41,367 bases of DNA from Pseudomonadota bacterium (GTDB lineage Bacteria; Pseudomonadota; Gammaproteobacteria; Burkholderiales; Burkholderiaceae): NCBI GenBank assembly GCA_021783435.1, contig JAJXUC010000016.1:1-41367 (forward strand). The letters run 5' to 3'. The notes beneath the pieces are model-generated. The model ran no database searches. It was not told where the DNA came from and saw only the letters and a list, made by a program, of their open reading frames with translations. The first letter of the stretch is position 1. The number at the start of each line of letters is the position of its first letter. The translations under genes were made by a program, and so were the position numbers. Below are positions 8,349-17,792 of the stretch, piece after piece.

Positions 8349-10442
8349 ATGCCCAGTCTCGCCATCGTCGAACCGTCCGCACAGCCTTCCCTGGCGCGCT
8401 TTCCGGACTCGCCGTTCCAACTGCATCAGCCCTACCCGCCAGCGGGCGATCAGCCCGAGGCCATCGCCAAGCTGGTGGAGGGCATCACCGACGGCCTGAG
8501 CTTCCAGACCCTGCTCGGCGTCACGGGTTCGGGCAAGACCTTCACCATGGCCAATGTCATCGCGCGTCTGGGGCGCCCGGCCATCGTGTTTGCGCCGAAC
8601 AAGACCCTGGCAGCCCAACTCTACAGCGAGTTCCGCGAGTTCTTTCCGAAGAACGCGGTGGAGTACTTCGTCAGCTACTACGACTACTACCAGCCCGAGG
8701 CCTATGTGCCGCAGCGCGACCTGTTCATCGAGAAGGACAGCGCCATCAACGAACATATCGAGCAGATGCGGCTGAGCGCCACCAAGAGCCTGCTGGAGCG
8801 GCGCGACGTGATCATCGTGGCCACTGTCAGCGCGATCTACGGCATCGGCAACCCAGCCGACTACCACGCCATGATCATGACCATGCGCGCCGGGGACCGC
8901 ATGGGCCAGCGCGATCTCATCGCCCAGCTCGTGCGCATGCAGTACACCCGCAACGAGATGGAGTTCGGCCGCGGCACCTTCCGCGTGCGCGGCGACCAGA
9001 TCGACATCTTCCCCGCGGAGCATGCCGAGCTCGCCATACGTGTCGAGCTGTTCGACGACGAGATCGAGTCGCTCACCCTGTTCGACCCGCTCACCGGGGT
9101 CACGCGGCAGAAAATTCCGCGCTTCACCGTCTACCCCAGCAGCCATTACGTCACGCCCAAGGAACGGGTGCTGGAGGCGACGGTGACGATCGAGGCCGAA
9201 TTGAAAGAGCGCCTGGGGGAGTTGCGTCGCGCCGGCAAGCTGGTGGAGGCGCAGCGCCTGGAGCAGCGTACCCGCTTCGACCTGGAGATGCTCACCGAGA
9301 TCGGCCATTGCAAGGGCATCGAGAACTACACCCGGCATCTTTCGGGCGCCGCTCCTGGCGAGCCGCCGTCCACCCTGGTGGATTACCTGCCGCAGGACGC
9401 GCTGATGTTCCTGGACGAGAGCCATGTGCTCATCGGCCAGTTCAACGGCATGTACAACGGCGACCGTGCGCGCAAGACCACGTTGGTGGACTACGGTTTT
9501 CGCCTGCCCTCGGCGCTGGACAACCGGCCCCTGAAGTTCGCCGAGTTCGAGAGCAAGATGCGCCAGGCGACCTTTGTTTCAGCCACCCCTGCGACTTACG
9601 AGCAGGAGCATGCGGGCGCCGTGGTGGAACAAGTCGTGCGCCCCACCGGTCTGGTGGACCCCATGGTGGAGGTGCGCCCGGCCACCGCCCAGGTGGACGA
9701 CCTGCTGGGCGAGATTCGCCTGCGGGTGAATGGGGGCGACCGCGTGCTCGTCACCACGCTGACCAAGCGCATGGCCGAGCAGCTCACCGAGTACTTGTCC
9801 GACAACGGTGTGAAAGTGCGTTATCTGCACTCCGATATCGACACCGTGGAGCGCGTGGAAATCCTGCGTGATTTGCGCCTGGGTCTGTTCGACGTGCTGG
9901 TGGGCATCAACCTGCTGCGCGAAGGGCTCGACATTCCCGAGGTCTCATTGGTGGCCATTCTGGATGCTGACAAGGAGGGCTTCCTGCGCTCGGAGCGCTC
10001 GCTGATTCAGACCATCGGCCGGGCTGCGCGCAACATCAACGGCAAAGCCATTCTCTACGCCGATGTGGTGACCGATTCCATGCGCCGCGCCATGGATGAG
10101 ACCGAGCGCCGTCGCACCAAGCAGGTCGCCCACAACCTGGCCCTGGGCATCACGCCGCGCGGCGTGGTCAAGCAGGTGCGCGATTTGATCGATGGCGTCT
10201 ACGACCAGTCGGGCAGCACCGCCCGCGCGCAGCAACGCGCCGACCAGGAGCATGCGCGCTTCGAAGCCCTGGACGAGAAAGACCTGGCGCGCGAAATTCG
10301 CCAGCTCGAAAAGCGCATGCTGGAACATGCCCGCAACCTTGAGTTCGAGCAGGCCGCGCGCGCCCGCGACCAACTTGCCGCGCTGCGCCGCCGTGCCTTT
10401 GGCGCAGGCGATGACCATGACCTGGACGCCCAGACCGGCTGA
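8349..10442 (+). CDS. uvrB: Excinuclease ABC subunit B
   Basis: Helicase-like subunit of the UvrABC nucleotide excision repair complex, 697 residues. Visible elements: Walker A GVTGSGKT at residues 57-64, the beta-hairpin region with [13 protein letters not shown], the DESH box in [11 protein letters not shown], motif [11 protein letters not shown], and a C-terminal UVR coiled-coil domain ([20 protein letters not shown]) that contacts UvrC. Start ATG 8349 is chosen because similarity begins soon after; an in-frame start at 8313 is possible. No clear SOS (LexA) box is seen by eye in the 183 bases separating it from tyrB. Confidence 0.97.
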   Translation: MPSLAIVEPSAQPSLARFPDSPFQLHQPYPPAGDQPEAIAKLVEGITDGLSFQTLLGVTGSGKTFTMANVIARLGRPAIVFAPNKTLAAQLYSEFREFFPKNAVEYFVSYYDYYQPEAYVPQRDLFIEKDSAINEHIEQMRLSATKSLLERRDVIIVATVSAIYGIGNPADYHAMIMTMRAGDRMGQRDLIAQLVRMQYTRNEMEFGRGTFRVRGDQIDIFPAEHAELAIRVELFDDEIESLTLFDPLTGVTRQKIPRFTVYPSSHYVTPKERVLEATVTIEAELKERLGELRRAGKLVEAQRLEQRTRFDLEMLTEIGHCKGIENYTRHLSGAAPGEPPSTLVDYLPQDALMFLDESHVLIGQFNGMYNGDRARKTTLVDYGFRLPSALDNRPLKFAEFESKMRQATFVSATPATYEQEHAGAVVEQVVRPTGLVDPMVEVRPATAQVDDLLGEIRLRVNGGDRVLVTTLTKRMAEQLTEYLSDNGVKVRYLHSDIDTVERVEILRDLRLGLFDVLVGINLLREGLDIPEVSLVAILDADKEGFLRSERSLIQTIGRAARNINGKAILYADVVTDSMRRAMDETERRRTKQVAHNLALGITPRGVVKQVRDLIDGVYDQSGSTARAQQRADQEHARFEALDEKDLAREIRQLEKRMLEHARNLEFEQAARARDQLAALRRRAFGAGDDHDLDAQTG

Positions 10443-10504
10443 GCCTTCCGACTCGCCCAACACCTGCCAACATCGCCGCCGAGCCTGCCCGGGAGACCCT
10501 TGCC

Positions 10505-11749
10505 ATGTCGGATCCACATGCCCATGATCTCGTCTCCCGTCGCCGGGCCTTGACCCGGCTTGGCGCTGCTGCCGGTTGCGGCGCGCTCGGCGCTTGGGGT
10601 GGTGGCGTGGTCATGGCCTGGGGCGATGTGCCGTCGTCTTGCGCCTCACAGCCCCAGTTGCAGGCCGAGTCAGCGCGTGCGGGGCCGAAGCCACGCGTGA
10701 CCACCATCGCTTCTGGCCTGACCAATCCCTGGGGATTGGTTGTGCTGCCCGACGGCCGCGCCCTGGTCACCGAGCGCCCAGGTCATCTGCGCGTGGTCGG
10801 CGTCGATGGCAGCCTGTCGGCGGCGATGGCGGGCATCCCCACGGTGGACGCACGTGGCCAGGGTGGCCTGCTCGACATCGCCATCGACCCCGATTTCCAG
10901 AACAACCGGCACCTCTATTTCAGCTTTGCCGAGCCGGGCACGGGTGCCGAGGCCGGCCTGAACGGCACCGCGGTGGCGCGCGCTGTGTGGCGCACCGGCG
11001 CTGCGAGTCTGTCGGATGTTCAAGTGATCTTCCGCCAGACGCCCAAGGTGGACAGCACCGCGCACTTCGGTTCGCGCCTGGTTTTCGCCCGCGATGGTTC
11101 GCTCTTCGTCACCTTGGGGGAACGCTTCAGCCGGCGCGACGAGGCGCAGAACCTAGCCAACACCCTGGGCAAGGTGGTGCGCATCCGCAGTGACGGTCGC
11201 GTGCCGGCGGACAACCCATTCGTCGGCCGGGCCGGCGCCATGCCGGCGATCTGGAGCCTGGGCCACCGCAATGTGCAGGGCGCAGCCATCCACCCCGGCA
11301 CCGGCGAACTGTGGACCTGCGAGCATGGCCCGCAGGGCGGTGACGAGGTCAACATCGACCGGGCAGGGCACAACTTCGGCTGGCCACGCATCTCCTTCGG
11401 TTGCGCCTACGGCGCGCCTGTGGGCGACTGCACGCCGGTGGGCGGGGCCAGCGCCGCACCCGGCCTGGAGCCGCCGCTGGCCACCTGGGTGCCCACCTCC
11501 ATCGCCCCCAGTGGCATGGCCTTCTACACCGGCAGCATGTTCCCGCAATGGCGCGGCAGCCTGTTCATCGGCGCCCTGGCGGGCAGGGCCCTTTGGCGCT
11601 TGAGCCTGGACGGCAATCGCGTGGTGGCGCGCGAAGCTCTGTTCCGCGAGCTGGGCGAGCGCATCCGTGATGTGCGCCAGGCACCCGACGGCTCGATTCT
11701 GCTGGTGACGGACAGCTCCAACGGCCGCATCCTGCGCTTGCGGGCCTGA
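10505..11749 (+). CDS. PQQ-dependent sugar dehydrogenase family protein (YliI/Asd-like), Tat-type signal
   Basis: Predicted periplasmic six-bladed beta-propeller oxidoreductase of 414 residues. The N-terminus carries a twin-arginine-like signal (SRRRALTRLGAAAGCGALGA), suggesting folded export. The family signature is clear: GLTNPWGLVVLPDGRALVTER, GQGGLLDIAIDPDF, a conserved GHRNVQG, and EHGPQGGDEVN followed by GHNFGWP. Relatives such as E. coli YliI oxidise aldose sugars with PQQ, but physiological substrates are poorly known and no PQQ biosynthesis gene is present here. GGGAG lies about 10 bases before ATG 10505. It is followed after 46 bases by the phosphatase gene on the same strand. Confidence 0.88.
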   Translation: MSDPHAHDLVSRRRALTRLGAAAGCGALGAWGGGVVMAWGDVPSSCASQPQLQAESARAGPKPRVTTIASGLTNPWGLVVLPDGRALVTERPGHLRVVGVDGSLSAAMAGIPTVDARGQGGLLDIAIDPDFQNNRHLYFSFAEPGTGAEAGLNGTAVARAVWRTGAASLSDVQVIFRQTPKVDSTAHFGSRLVFARDGSLFVTLGERFSRRDEAQNLANTLGKVVRIRSDGRVPADNPFVGRAGAMPAIWSLGHRNVQGAAIHPGTGELWTCEHGPQGGDEVNIDRAGHNFGWPRISFGCAYGAPVGDCTPVGGASAAPGLEPPLATWVPTSIAPSGMAFYTGSMFPQWRGSLFIGALAGRALWRLSLDGNRVVAREALFRELGERIRDVRQAPDGSILLVTDSSNGRILRLRA

Positions 11750-11795
11750 CGGACCGATATCCACCGGCATCTCGATGCGGAACCCCCGATCTTTC

Positions 11796-12287
11796 ATGCG
11801 CCAATTCAATGTGCTGTTCTGTTGCATGGGCAATATCTGCCGCTCGCCCACGGCCGAGGGCGTGTTTCGCGCCCAGTTGCAGGCAGCCGGTTTGGCGGAT
11901 CAGGTGCATGTCGATTCCGCTGGCACCCACGGCTATCACATCGGCGAGCCGCCCGACGCCCGCAGCCAGCGCCATGCCCTCAAACGCGGCTACGACCTCA
12001 GCCGCCAGCGTGCCCGCGAGGTTCGTGCAGCCGACTTCGACGCCTTCGACCTGATCCTGGCGATGGACTTCGACAATCTGGCCCGACTCGGGCAAGAATG
12101 CCCGCTTGAGCAGCGTCACAAGCTGCGGTTGTTCATGAGTTTTGCGCCGCAAGCCGGCAGTGCCGTGGTACCCGACCCCTACTACAGCGGCGCCGACGGC
12201 TTCGAGGTGGTGCTCGATCTGGTGGAGCAGGCGAGCCGCGGCCTGTTGGCCCATGTGCAGCAGGAGTTGCGGGCGCGGGGAGCCTGA
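11796..12287 (+). CDS. Low-molecular-weight protein-tyrosine-phosphatase
   Basis: Cytoplasmic phosphatase of 163 residues in the LMW-PTP family. The P-loop is CMGNICRS with nucleophile Cys10 and Arg16, and the general acid is Asp127 in VPDPYY. Bacterial members dephosphorylate phosphotyrosine, often on exopolysaccharide kinases, but no kinase or capsule genes are nearby. Start ATG 11796 places the P-loop at the normal position; an in-frame ATG at 11775 is less likely. It lies 46 bases after the sugar dehydrogenase gene and converges on the FemAB-like gene. Confidence 0.93.
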   Translation: MRQFNVLFCCMGNICRSPTAEGVFRAQLQAAGLADQVHVDSAGTHGYHIGEPPDARSQRHALKRGYDLSRQRAREVRAADFDAFDLILAMDFDNLARLGQECPLEQRHKLRLFMSFAPQAGSAVVPDPYYSGADGFEVVLDLVEQASRGLLAHVQQELRARGA

Positions 12288-12351
12288 GTCGCCGCGTCGA
12301 GCGCTTGGCCCGGCTCCAGCTGTTGGCGCAAGCTGCAGAGCCGGCACCGCG

Positions 12352-13581
12352 TCAGTCCCGGGCTTCGCCAATATTGCCTGGGCCGGGCGCTTCCGGTGCC
12401 GGCCCGGCGGCCGTCTGCGGCTTGCGAAACGGCGCGTGTTCACGCAGCTCGTCCATGTGGCCGTCCATGGCCAACGTCTCGCGTCGCAGGAAGTTCTCGA
12501 TGGCCGCGTTGAAGCGCGCATCGGCCAGCCAGTGGGCCGAGGTGCAGGCCACGGGCAAGAGGCCGCGGGCCATCTTGTGCACACCCTGCGCACCACCTTC
12601 GAAGCGAACGTACCCGTGCGCGATGCAGTACTCCAACGGCTGGTAGTAACAGGCCTCGAAATGCAGGTGCGGAACATGGCGCAGCGCGCCCCAATAGCGC
12701 CCGTAGGCATGGCCCAGCACCGGGTCGAGCAGGATGAGCGAGGCGGCGATCGGCTGGCTGTCCTGCTCCGCCATGAGCAGCAGCACATGCTCCGGCAGAT
12801 GCTGGCCGAGCGCGCGGAAAAAACCCAGGTTCAGGTAGGGTGACGAGCCGTGCTCGGCGTAGGTCTGGTCGTAGCAACGGGTGAAGAAAGCCCAGTCGCG
12901 TGCGCTTGCCTGCGCGCCCGAAATCTGGCGAAAGCGCACGCCGGCCTCCGCCACCTTGCGGCGTTCCTGGCGCACTTTTTTGCGTTTGTCGTGGTTCATG
13001 CTGCCGAGAAACGCGTCGAAATCGGCCCAGGGCCTGTCGGCGGGTTGTTGCCAATGGAACTGCACGGTCTGCCGCAGCAGCAGGCCAGCCTGCTCGCACA
13101 GCGAGCGATCCTCGGGTGTGAGAAACAGCAAGTGCAGCGACGACAGGCCGCTGCGCCGTGCCAGCCCCAGCAGGGCCGCCAGCAGCGCCTGGCGCGCCGC
13201 GCGGTCGCGCCCCAACAGGCGCGCGCCGGTGACCGGGGTGAAGGGTGTTGCCGCCAGCAGCTTGGGGTAATAGGGCAGGCCGTGGCGCTCATGGACGTCC
13301 GCCCAGGCCCAGTCGAACACATACTCGCCCATGGAATGGCTCTTGGCGTACACCATGCAGGCGGCGGCGAGCTGACCGGAGGCGTCGCGCAGTTGCAGCA
13401 GCAGCGGCTGCCAGCCTGTTTCAGCCACGGCGCAAGCCTGCGCCTGGAGTGCCAGCAGGTAGGCATGGCGCTGAAACATGGTGCTGCCCGGGGTGGCGGC
13501 GGCGAGTTCGTCCCACGCCTGCGCGGGGACCTCTGTCATGCTCTGGGCTATCTCAATGCGAAAATCGCTGTCCATGTCCAT
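12352..13581 (-). CDS. FemAB/GNAT-fold protein of the PF04339 type
   Basis: A 409-residue member of the family called peptidoglycan biosynthesis/recognition or GNAT acyltransferase-like (PF04339 type). Visible blocks are SHSMGEYVFDWAWADVHERH, YYPKLLAATPFTPVTGARLL, LHLLFLTPEDRSLCEQAGLL, FLGSMNHDKRKKVRQERRKV and YGRYWGALRHVPHLHFEACY, all typical of the family. The fold suggests transfer of an aminoacyl or acyl group, but the substrate is not known to me. The annotated start (ATG 13581) overlaps the divergent nadE start by 8 bases; the in-frame ATG at 13539 would leave a 34-base gap and is a reasonable alternative. Confidence 0.8.
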   Translation of the reverse strand: MDMDSDFRIEIAQSMTEVPAQAWDELAAATPGSTMFQRHAYLLALQAQACAVAETGWQPLLLQLRDASGQLAAACMVYAKSHSMGEYVFDWAWADVHERHGLPYYPKLLAATPFTPVTGARLLGRDRAARQALLAALLGLARRSGLSSLHLLFLTPEDRSLCEQAGLLLRQTVQFHWQQPADRPWADFDAFLGSMNHDKRKKVRQERRKVAEAGVRFRQISGAQASARDWAFFTRCYDQTYAEHGSSPYLNLGFFRALGQHLPEHVLLLMAEQDSQPIAASLILLDPVLGHAYGRYWGALRHVPHLHFEACYYQPLEYCIAHGYVRFEGGAQGVHKMARGLLPVACTSAHWLADARFNAAIENFLRRETLAMDGHMDELREHAPFRKPQTAAGPAPEAPGPGNIGEARD

Positions 13582-15286
13582 TCAAATCGCTATCGCGCAG
13601 TTCAACGGCACCGTGGGTGACCTGGCCGGCAACTGCAAGGCCATCGAGGCCATGGCCGCCCATGCCCATGCCCGAGGCTGCCGTTTGCTGCTCACGCCGG
13701 AATTGGCGCTGACCGGCTATCCGCCTGAAGATCTGCTGTTGCGGCCAGCCTTCATGCGCGCTGCTGACGACACATTGCACCAGTTGGCGCAAAGCCTGGC
13801 GCAGTACCCGGATATGGCCGTGGTGGTGGGGCACCCGCATGTGCCGGGCGAGCATGCCGACGTCCGTACCGCGTCGACCCAGCAGCCGTTGCGCTGGAAT
13901 GCTGCTTCGGTGCTGCGCCATGGTCGCATCGAAGCCACTTACGGCAAGCTGGAACTGCCCAACTACCAGGTCTTCGACGAGCGGCGCTACTTCGCCCGTG
14001 CCGGTGAAGCCTGCGTGTTCGAAGTGGGTGGCGTGCGTTTCGGCGTCAATATCTGCGAGGATGCCTGGTTCCCCGAGGCTCCCCGGCGTGCGCGCGCAGC
14101 CGGCGCCCAGGTGCTGCTGGTGCTGAACGCTTCGCCGTTTCATCTGGGCAAGAGTGGCGAGCGCGAAGCCATCATGCGCGCTCGCTGCCGCGAAACCGGC
14201 ATGGCCCTGGCGTTCGCCCACGGTGTTGGCGGGCAGGACGAGTTGGTGTTCGACGGGGGATCGTTCGTGATGGACAGCTCGGGCGAGGTGCAGGCGCGGG
14301 CGCCGCAGTTCGAGCCCTGCGTGCTGACCGCCACACTGGGCGCCGCGGCCCAGCCGCTTGAGGGGGAGGTGGCCCCGATTGAGCCGCTGCCGGCGCAGGC
14401 TTGGCGAGCGCTGGTGAGTGGCACGCGCGACTACGTGAACAAGAACGGCTTTCCCGGCGTGCTCATCGGTCTTTCGGGCGGGGTCGATTCGGCCCTGGTG
14501 CTGGCCATTGCCGTGGACGCGCTGGGGCCCGGGCGCGTGCGCACGGTGATGATGCCTTCGCCCTACACCGCCGACATGTCCTGGATCGACGCGCGCGACA
14601 TGGCGCGGGGTCTTGGCGTGCGCCATGACGAAGTCTCGATCAGCCCGATGTTCGACGCTTTTCGCGCCACGCTGGCGCCACTGCTGGGTGCGCGCGAGGG
14701 CGACACCACGGAGGAGAACCTGCAGTCGCGCATTCGTGGCACGCTGCTCATGGCGCTGTCGAACAATTCCGGCTGGATGGTGCTGACCACGGGCAACAAG
14801 AGCGAGATGGCCACTGGCTATGCCACGCTCTATGGTGACATGGCGGGCGGTTTCGCCGTGATCAAGGACGTCCGCAAGACTTTGGTGTGGGAGTTGGCCA
14901 ACTGGCGTAATGCCCAAGCCGTGCTGCAGGGCAAGCCGCCGGTCATTCCCGAGCGCATCATCACCCGAGCACCTTCGGCCGAATTGCGCCCCGACCAGAC
15001 CGACCAGGACAGCCTGCCGCCGTACCCCGTGCTCGACGCCATTCTGGAGCGCTCCATGGAGAACGACCAGAGCGTCGTGGAGTTGCTTGCCGCCGGTTTG
15101 CCGGCCGACGCCGTGGGCCAGGTGCTGCGCCTCATCAAGCTCAACGAATACAAGCGCCGCCAGGCACCGCCGGGAGTGCGCATCACCCACCGCGCTTTCG
15201 GACGCGACTGGCGCTACCCCATCACCTCCCGCTGGCTGGAACCGGCTGATTGCGAGACGTCCACTGGCCATCGTGGCGATGGGTGA
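13574..15286 (+). CDS. nadE: Glutamine-dependent NAD+ synthetase
   Basis: Final step of NAD synthesis, converting nicotinic acid adenine dinucleotide to NAD+ with glutamine as nitrogen donor. The 570-residue protein has an N-terminal nitrilase-type glutaminase domain with catalytic Glu43 (TPELALTGYPPEDLL), Lys125 (YGKLELPNY) and Cys161 (NICEDAWF). The C-terminal synthetase domain has the PP-loop SGGVDS at residues 301-306 and the downstream TGNKSEMATGY. Start ATG 13574 gives MSIQIAIAQFNGTVGDLAGN, the expected N-terminus. It is followed by glnB after 62 bases, a conserved pairing in Burkholderiales. Confidence 0.95.
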   Translation: MSIQIAIAQFNGTVGDLAGNCKAIEAMAAHAHARGCRLLLTPELALTGYPPEDLLLRPAFMRAADDTLHQLAQSLAQYPDMAVVVGHPHVPGEHADVRTASTQQPLRWNAASVLRHGRIEATYGKLELPNYQVFDERRYFARAGEACVFEVGGVRFGVNICEDAWFPEAPRRARAAGAQVLLVLNASPFHLGKSGEREAIMRARCRETGMALAFAHGVGGQDELVFDGGSFVMDSSGEVQARAPQFEPCVLTATLGAAAQPLEGEVAPIEPLPAQAWRALVSGTRDYVNKNGFPGVLIGLSGGVDSALVLAIAVDALGPGRVRTVMMPSPYTADMSWIDARDMARGLGVRHDEVSISPMFDAFRATLAPLLGAREGDTTEENLQSRIRGTLLMALSNNSGWMVLTTGNKSEMATGYATLYGDMAGGFAVIKDVRKTLVWELANWRNAQAVLQGKPPVIPERIITRAPSAELRPDQTDQDSLPPYPVLDAILERSMENDQSVVELLAAGLPADAVGQVLRLIKLNEYKRRQAPPGVRITHRAFGRDWRYPITSRWLEPADCETSTGHRGDG

Positions 15287-15300
15287 ATCAGTTAAGCTGA

Positions 15301-15687
<387 letters not shown>

Positions 15688-15733
15688 TCACCCGGGCATC
15701 CGCGCGGCCGGATCGCAGCGCGGTGTCTGCGCG

Positions 15734-16318
15734 TCAGATTGCCTCGCGCATCTGCCACCAGGGATCGTCCTGCACCGGCTGGCTCCCTACCATGCGGTCC
15801 AGCAGCCGATCCGGATCGGTCTCCACCACCAGCGCCGCCAGCACATCGCCTCGGACAAAGCCTTGTTCATGGCTTTGCGCCAGAAAGTCCAGCAGCAGGT
15901 CGAAGTAACCCTGCACATTGAGCAGGCCGATGGGCTTGTTGTGATAGCCGAGCTGCCGCCAGGTCCAGACCTCGAAGAGTTCCTCCAGCGTGCCCAGTCC
16001 GCCGGGCAGGGCGATGAAGCCATCGGCATAGTCGGCCATCATCTTCTTGCGCTGGTGCATGTTCTCCACGATGTGCAACTCGCTCAGGCCGGTGTGGCCC
16101 ACTTCGCGCTGCATCAACAACTCGGTGATCACGCCCACCACGCGACCGCCGCCGGCCAGGGCCGCTTCAGCCGCGGCGTGCATCAGCCCGACACTGCCAC
16201 CACCGTAGATCAGGGTCATGGCGCGGTTGGCAATGGCGCCGCCCATGGCCGAGGCGGCTTCGGCGTAGACCGGATCGGTCCCGGTGCGGGACCCGCAATA
16301 AACACAAACGGAATGCAT
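15734..16318 (-). CDS. LOG-family protein (nucleoside 5'-monophosphate phosphoribohydrolase)
   Basis: Rossmann-fold protein of 194 residues in the TIGR00730/LOG family, members of which release adenine-type bases from nucleoside monophosphates. Signature motifs are IYGGGSVGLMHAAA and the catalytic FIALPGGLGTLEELFEVWTW (PGGLGTLEE, residues 105-113), with the RKK motif at residues 90-92. Cytokinin activation is the known role in plants and some bacteria; the bacterial role is often general nucleotide salvage. Start ATG 16318 gives MHSVCVYCGSRTG, the standard N-terminus. It lies 13 bases after dgkA and is probably cotranscribed with it. Confidence 0.9.
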   Translation of the reverse strand: MHSVCVYCGSRTGTDPVYAEAASAMGGAIANRAMTLIYGGGSVGLMHAAAEAALAGGGRVVGVITELLMQREVGHTGLSELHIVENMHQRKKMMADYADGFIALPGGLGTLEELFEVWTWRQLGYHNKPIGLLNVQGYFDLLLDFLAQSHEQGFVRGDVLAALVVETDPDRLLDRMVGSQPVQDDPWWQMREAI

Positions 16319-16331
16319 GGGGCAGGAACCT

Positions 16332-16712
16332 TCAGGACATGCGTGGCAGCAGGATGGACAGCCACACCACGCCACACAGCACGAAGGTTAGCAACACAGC
16401 CGCACTGCCCATGTCCTTCGCGGTTTTGCTCAGTTCGTGGCGTTCCAGCGAAACCCGGTCGACGGTGTACTCCACCGCCGTGTTGAGCAATTCCACCACG
16501 GGAATCAACAGCACGGTTCCTGCCAGCAATGCACGTTCGACCCCGCCGTGGCCGAGCCGGAATGCCAGTGGCAGCATGACGAGGGTGAGCAGGCCTTCCT
16601 GACGGAAGGCCGATTCGGTGCGCCACGCCGTGCGCAGTCCACTAGCCGAATTGCGCAGGGCTTGCACGATGCGGTCCAGGCCCGTCCTGTTCTTGTAGGG
16701 GTGGGGAGACAA
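16332..16712 (-). CDS. dgkA: Diacylglycerol kinase
   Basis: Small integral membrane kinase of 126 residues that recycles diacylglycerol from phosphoglycerol transfer to phosphatidic acid. Three hydrophobic segments are visible. The active-site residues keep the E. coli spacing with an offset of five: Glu74, Asn77 and Glu81 in VVELLNTAVEYTVDRV, and Lys99-Asp100 in SKTAKDMGSAAV. The N-terminal ESAFRQE motif is also present. It precedes the LOG-family gene on the same strand and follows the glycosyltransferase end by 54 bases. Confidence 0.94.
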   Translation of the reverse strand: MSPHPYKNRTGLDRIVQALRNSASGLRTAWRTESAFRQEGLLTLVMLPLAFRLGHGGVERALLAGTVLLIPVVELLNTAVEYTVDRVSLERHELSKTAKDMGSAAVLLTFVLCGVVWLSILLPRMS

Positions 16713-16766
16713 GGTGCTTGGGCTGGCTTGGTGGTTGCCGCAGGCGAGTCGAGGCGCTGCCTAAAC

Positions 16767-17792
16767 CTAACTGGTGGGATGTCGTGGCGGCGGCGCGCTG
16801 GCCTCCCGCAGATGCTGCAGGAACTGGTTGGTGGCGCGTTGCCAGGTGAATTGGCGGGCATGGGCCACGGCGTTTTGCCGTGGAATGCGCAAGGCCGCGA
16901 GACAGGCGGCACGCAGATCTTCGTCGAGCACGCCGGCGGGCGCATCACCGATCACGTCGACCGGACCGGTGACGGGGTAGGCCGCGACCGGGCAGCCGCA
17001 GGCCAGGGCCTCGATCAGCACCAAGCCGAAGGTGTCGGTGCGGCTGGGGAAGACGAACACGTCGGCGCCGGAGTAGACCTCGGCGAGGCGGTCTTGCGTC
17101 AGCAAGCCGAGAAAGCGAACGCCGGGATGTTCACGCCGGATGCGGTCGAGTTCAGGGCCTTCGCCGACCACCCATTTGGTGCCGGGAAGGTCGAGATCGA
17201 GGAAGGCATCGATATTCTTTTCGATCGCGACGCGGCCGACGTAGAGAAAGATGGGCGGGTCGCCATCCAGCCGCTGCCCATGGCGTGGGAAAAACATGCG
17301 TCCGTCGACTCCGCGTGACCACAGCGCCAGTCGGGTCAGGCCCCGCGCCGCGAGGTCGCTGCGCACAACCTGGGTCGGCACCAGGGTGACGCGCGCGGCG
17401 TTGTGAAACCAGCGCAGGTAGGCGTAAGTCCAGGCCAGGGGGATGCCGAAGCGGGCTTTCACATACTCGGGAAATCGTGTGTGGTAAGCCGTGGTCAGGG
17501 GGATGCCGAGTCGCAGCGCGGCGCGCCTCGCGGCCAAGCCCAGCGGCCCTTCGGTGGCGATGTGCACCACCTCCGGACCGAACGCGGCGATGCGCTGCAT
17601 CATCCTTTTCTTGGGCCGCCAGCTCAGGCGGATTTCGGGGTAGGTCGGGCAGGGGACAGTGCGGAACAAACCCGGCTCGATGACATCGATCACCTCGCCC
17701 TGGGCGCGCAAATGCTCAATGGTGGTCTTCAAGGTGCGAACCACGCCATTCACCTGGGGACTCCAGGCGTCGCTCACGATCAGGATGCGCAT
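16767..17792 (-). CDS. Glycosyltransferase family 4 protein
   Basis: GT-B fold glycosyltransferase of 341 residues. The N-terminal acceptor domain begins MRILIVSDAWSPQVNGVVRT, a form typical of the MgtA/SqdX-like GT4 subgroup that acts on lipid or phosphatidylinositol-like acceptors. The C-terminal donor-binding domain shows FLYVGRVAIEKNIDAFLDLD and SRTDTFGLVLIEALACGCPV with the conserved acidic residue that contacts the nucleotide sugar. Start ATG 17792 overlaps the end of the LpxH-like gene by 13 bases, so the two are probably coupled. A role in glycolipid or envelope sugar synthesis is inferred from the fold and the neighbour; the sugar and acceptor are unknown. Confidence 0.87.
   Translation of the reverse strand: MRILIVSDAWSPQVNGVVRTLKTTIEHLRAQGEVIDVIEPGLFRTVPCPTYPEIRLSWRPKKRMMQRIAAFGPEVVHIATEGPLGLAARRAALRLGIPLTTAYHTRFPEYVKARFGIPLAWTYAYLRWFHNAARVTLVPTQVVRSDLAARGLTRLALWSRGVDGRMFFPRHGQRLDGDPPIFLYVGRVAIEKNIDAFLDLDLPGTKWVVGEGPELDRIRREHPGVRFLGLLTQDRLAEVYSGADVFVFPSRTDTFGLVLIEALACGCPVAAYPVTGPVDVIGDAPAGVLDEDLRAACLAALRIPRQNAVAHARQFTWQRATNQFLQHLREASAPPPRHPTS

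Noticed and set aside
8166..9425. Long open frame on the - strand continuing upstream from tyrB, antisense to uvrB
   Set aside because: It is the high-GC shadow of uvrB; the tyrB family N-terminus begins at 8165 and the upstream translation shows no family likeness.
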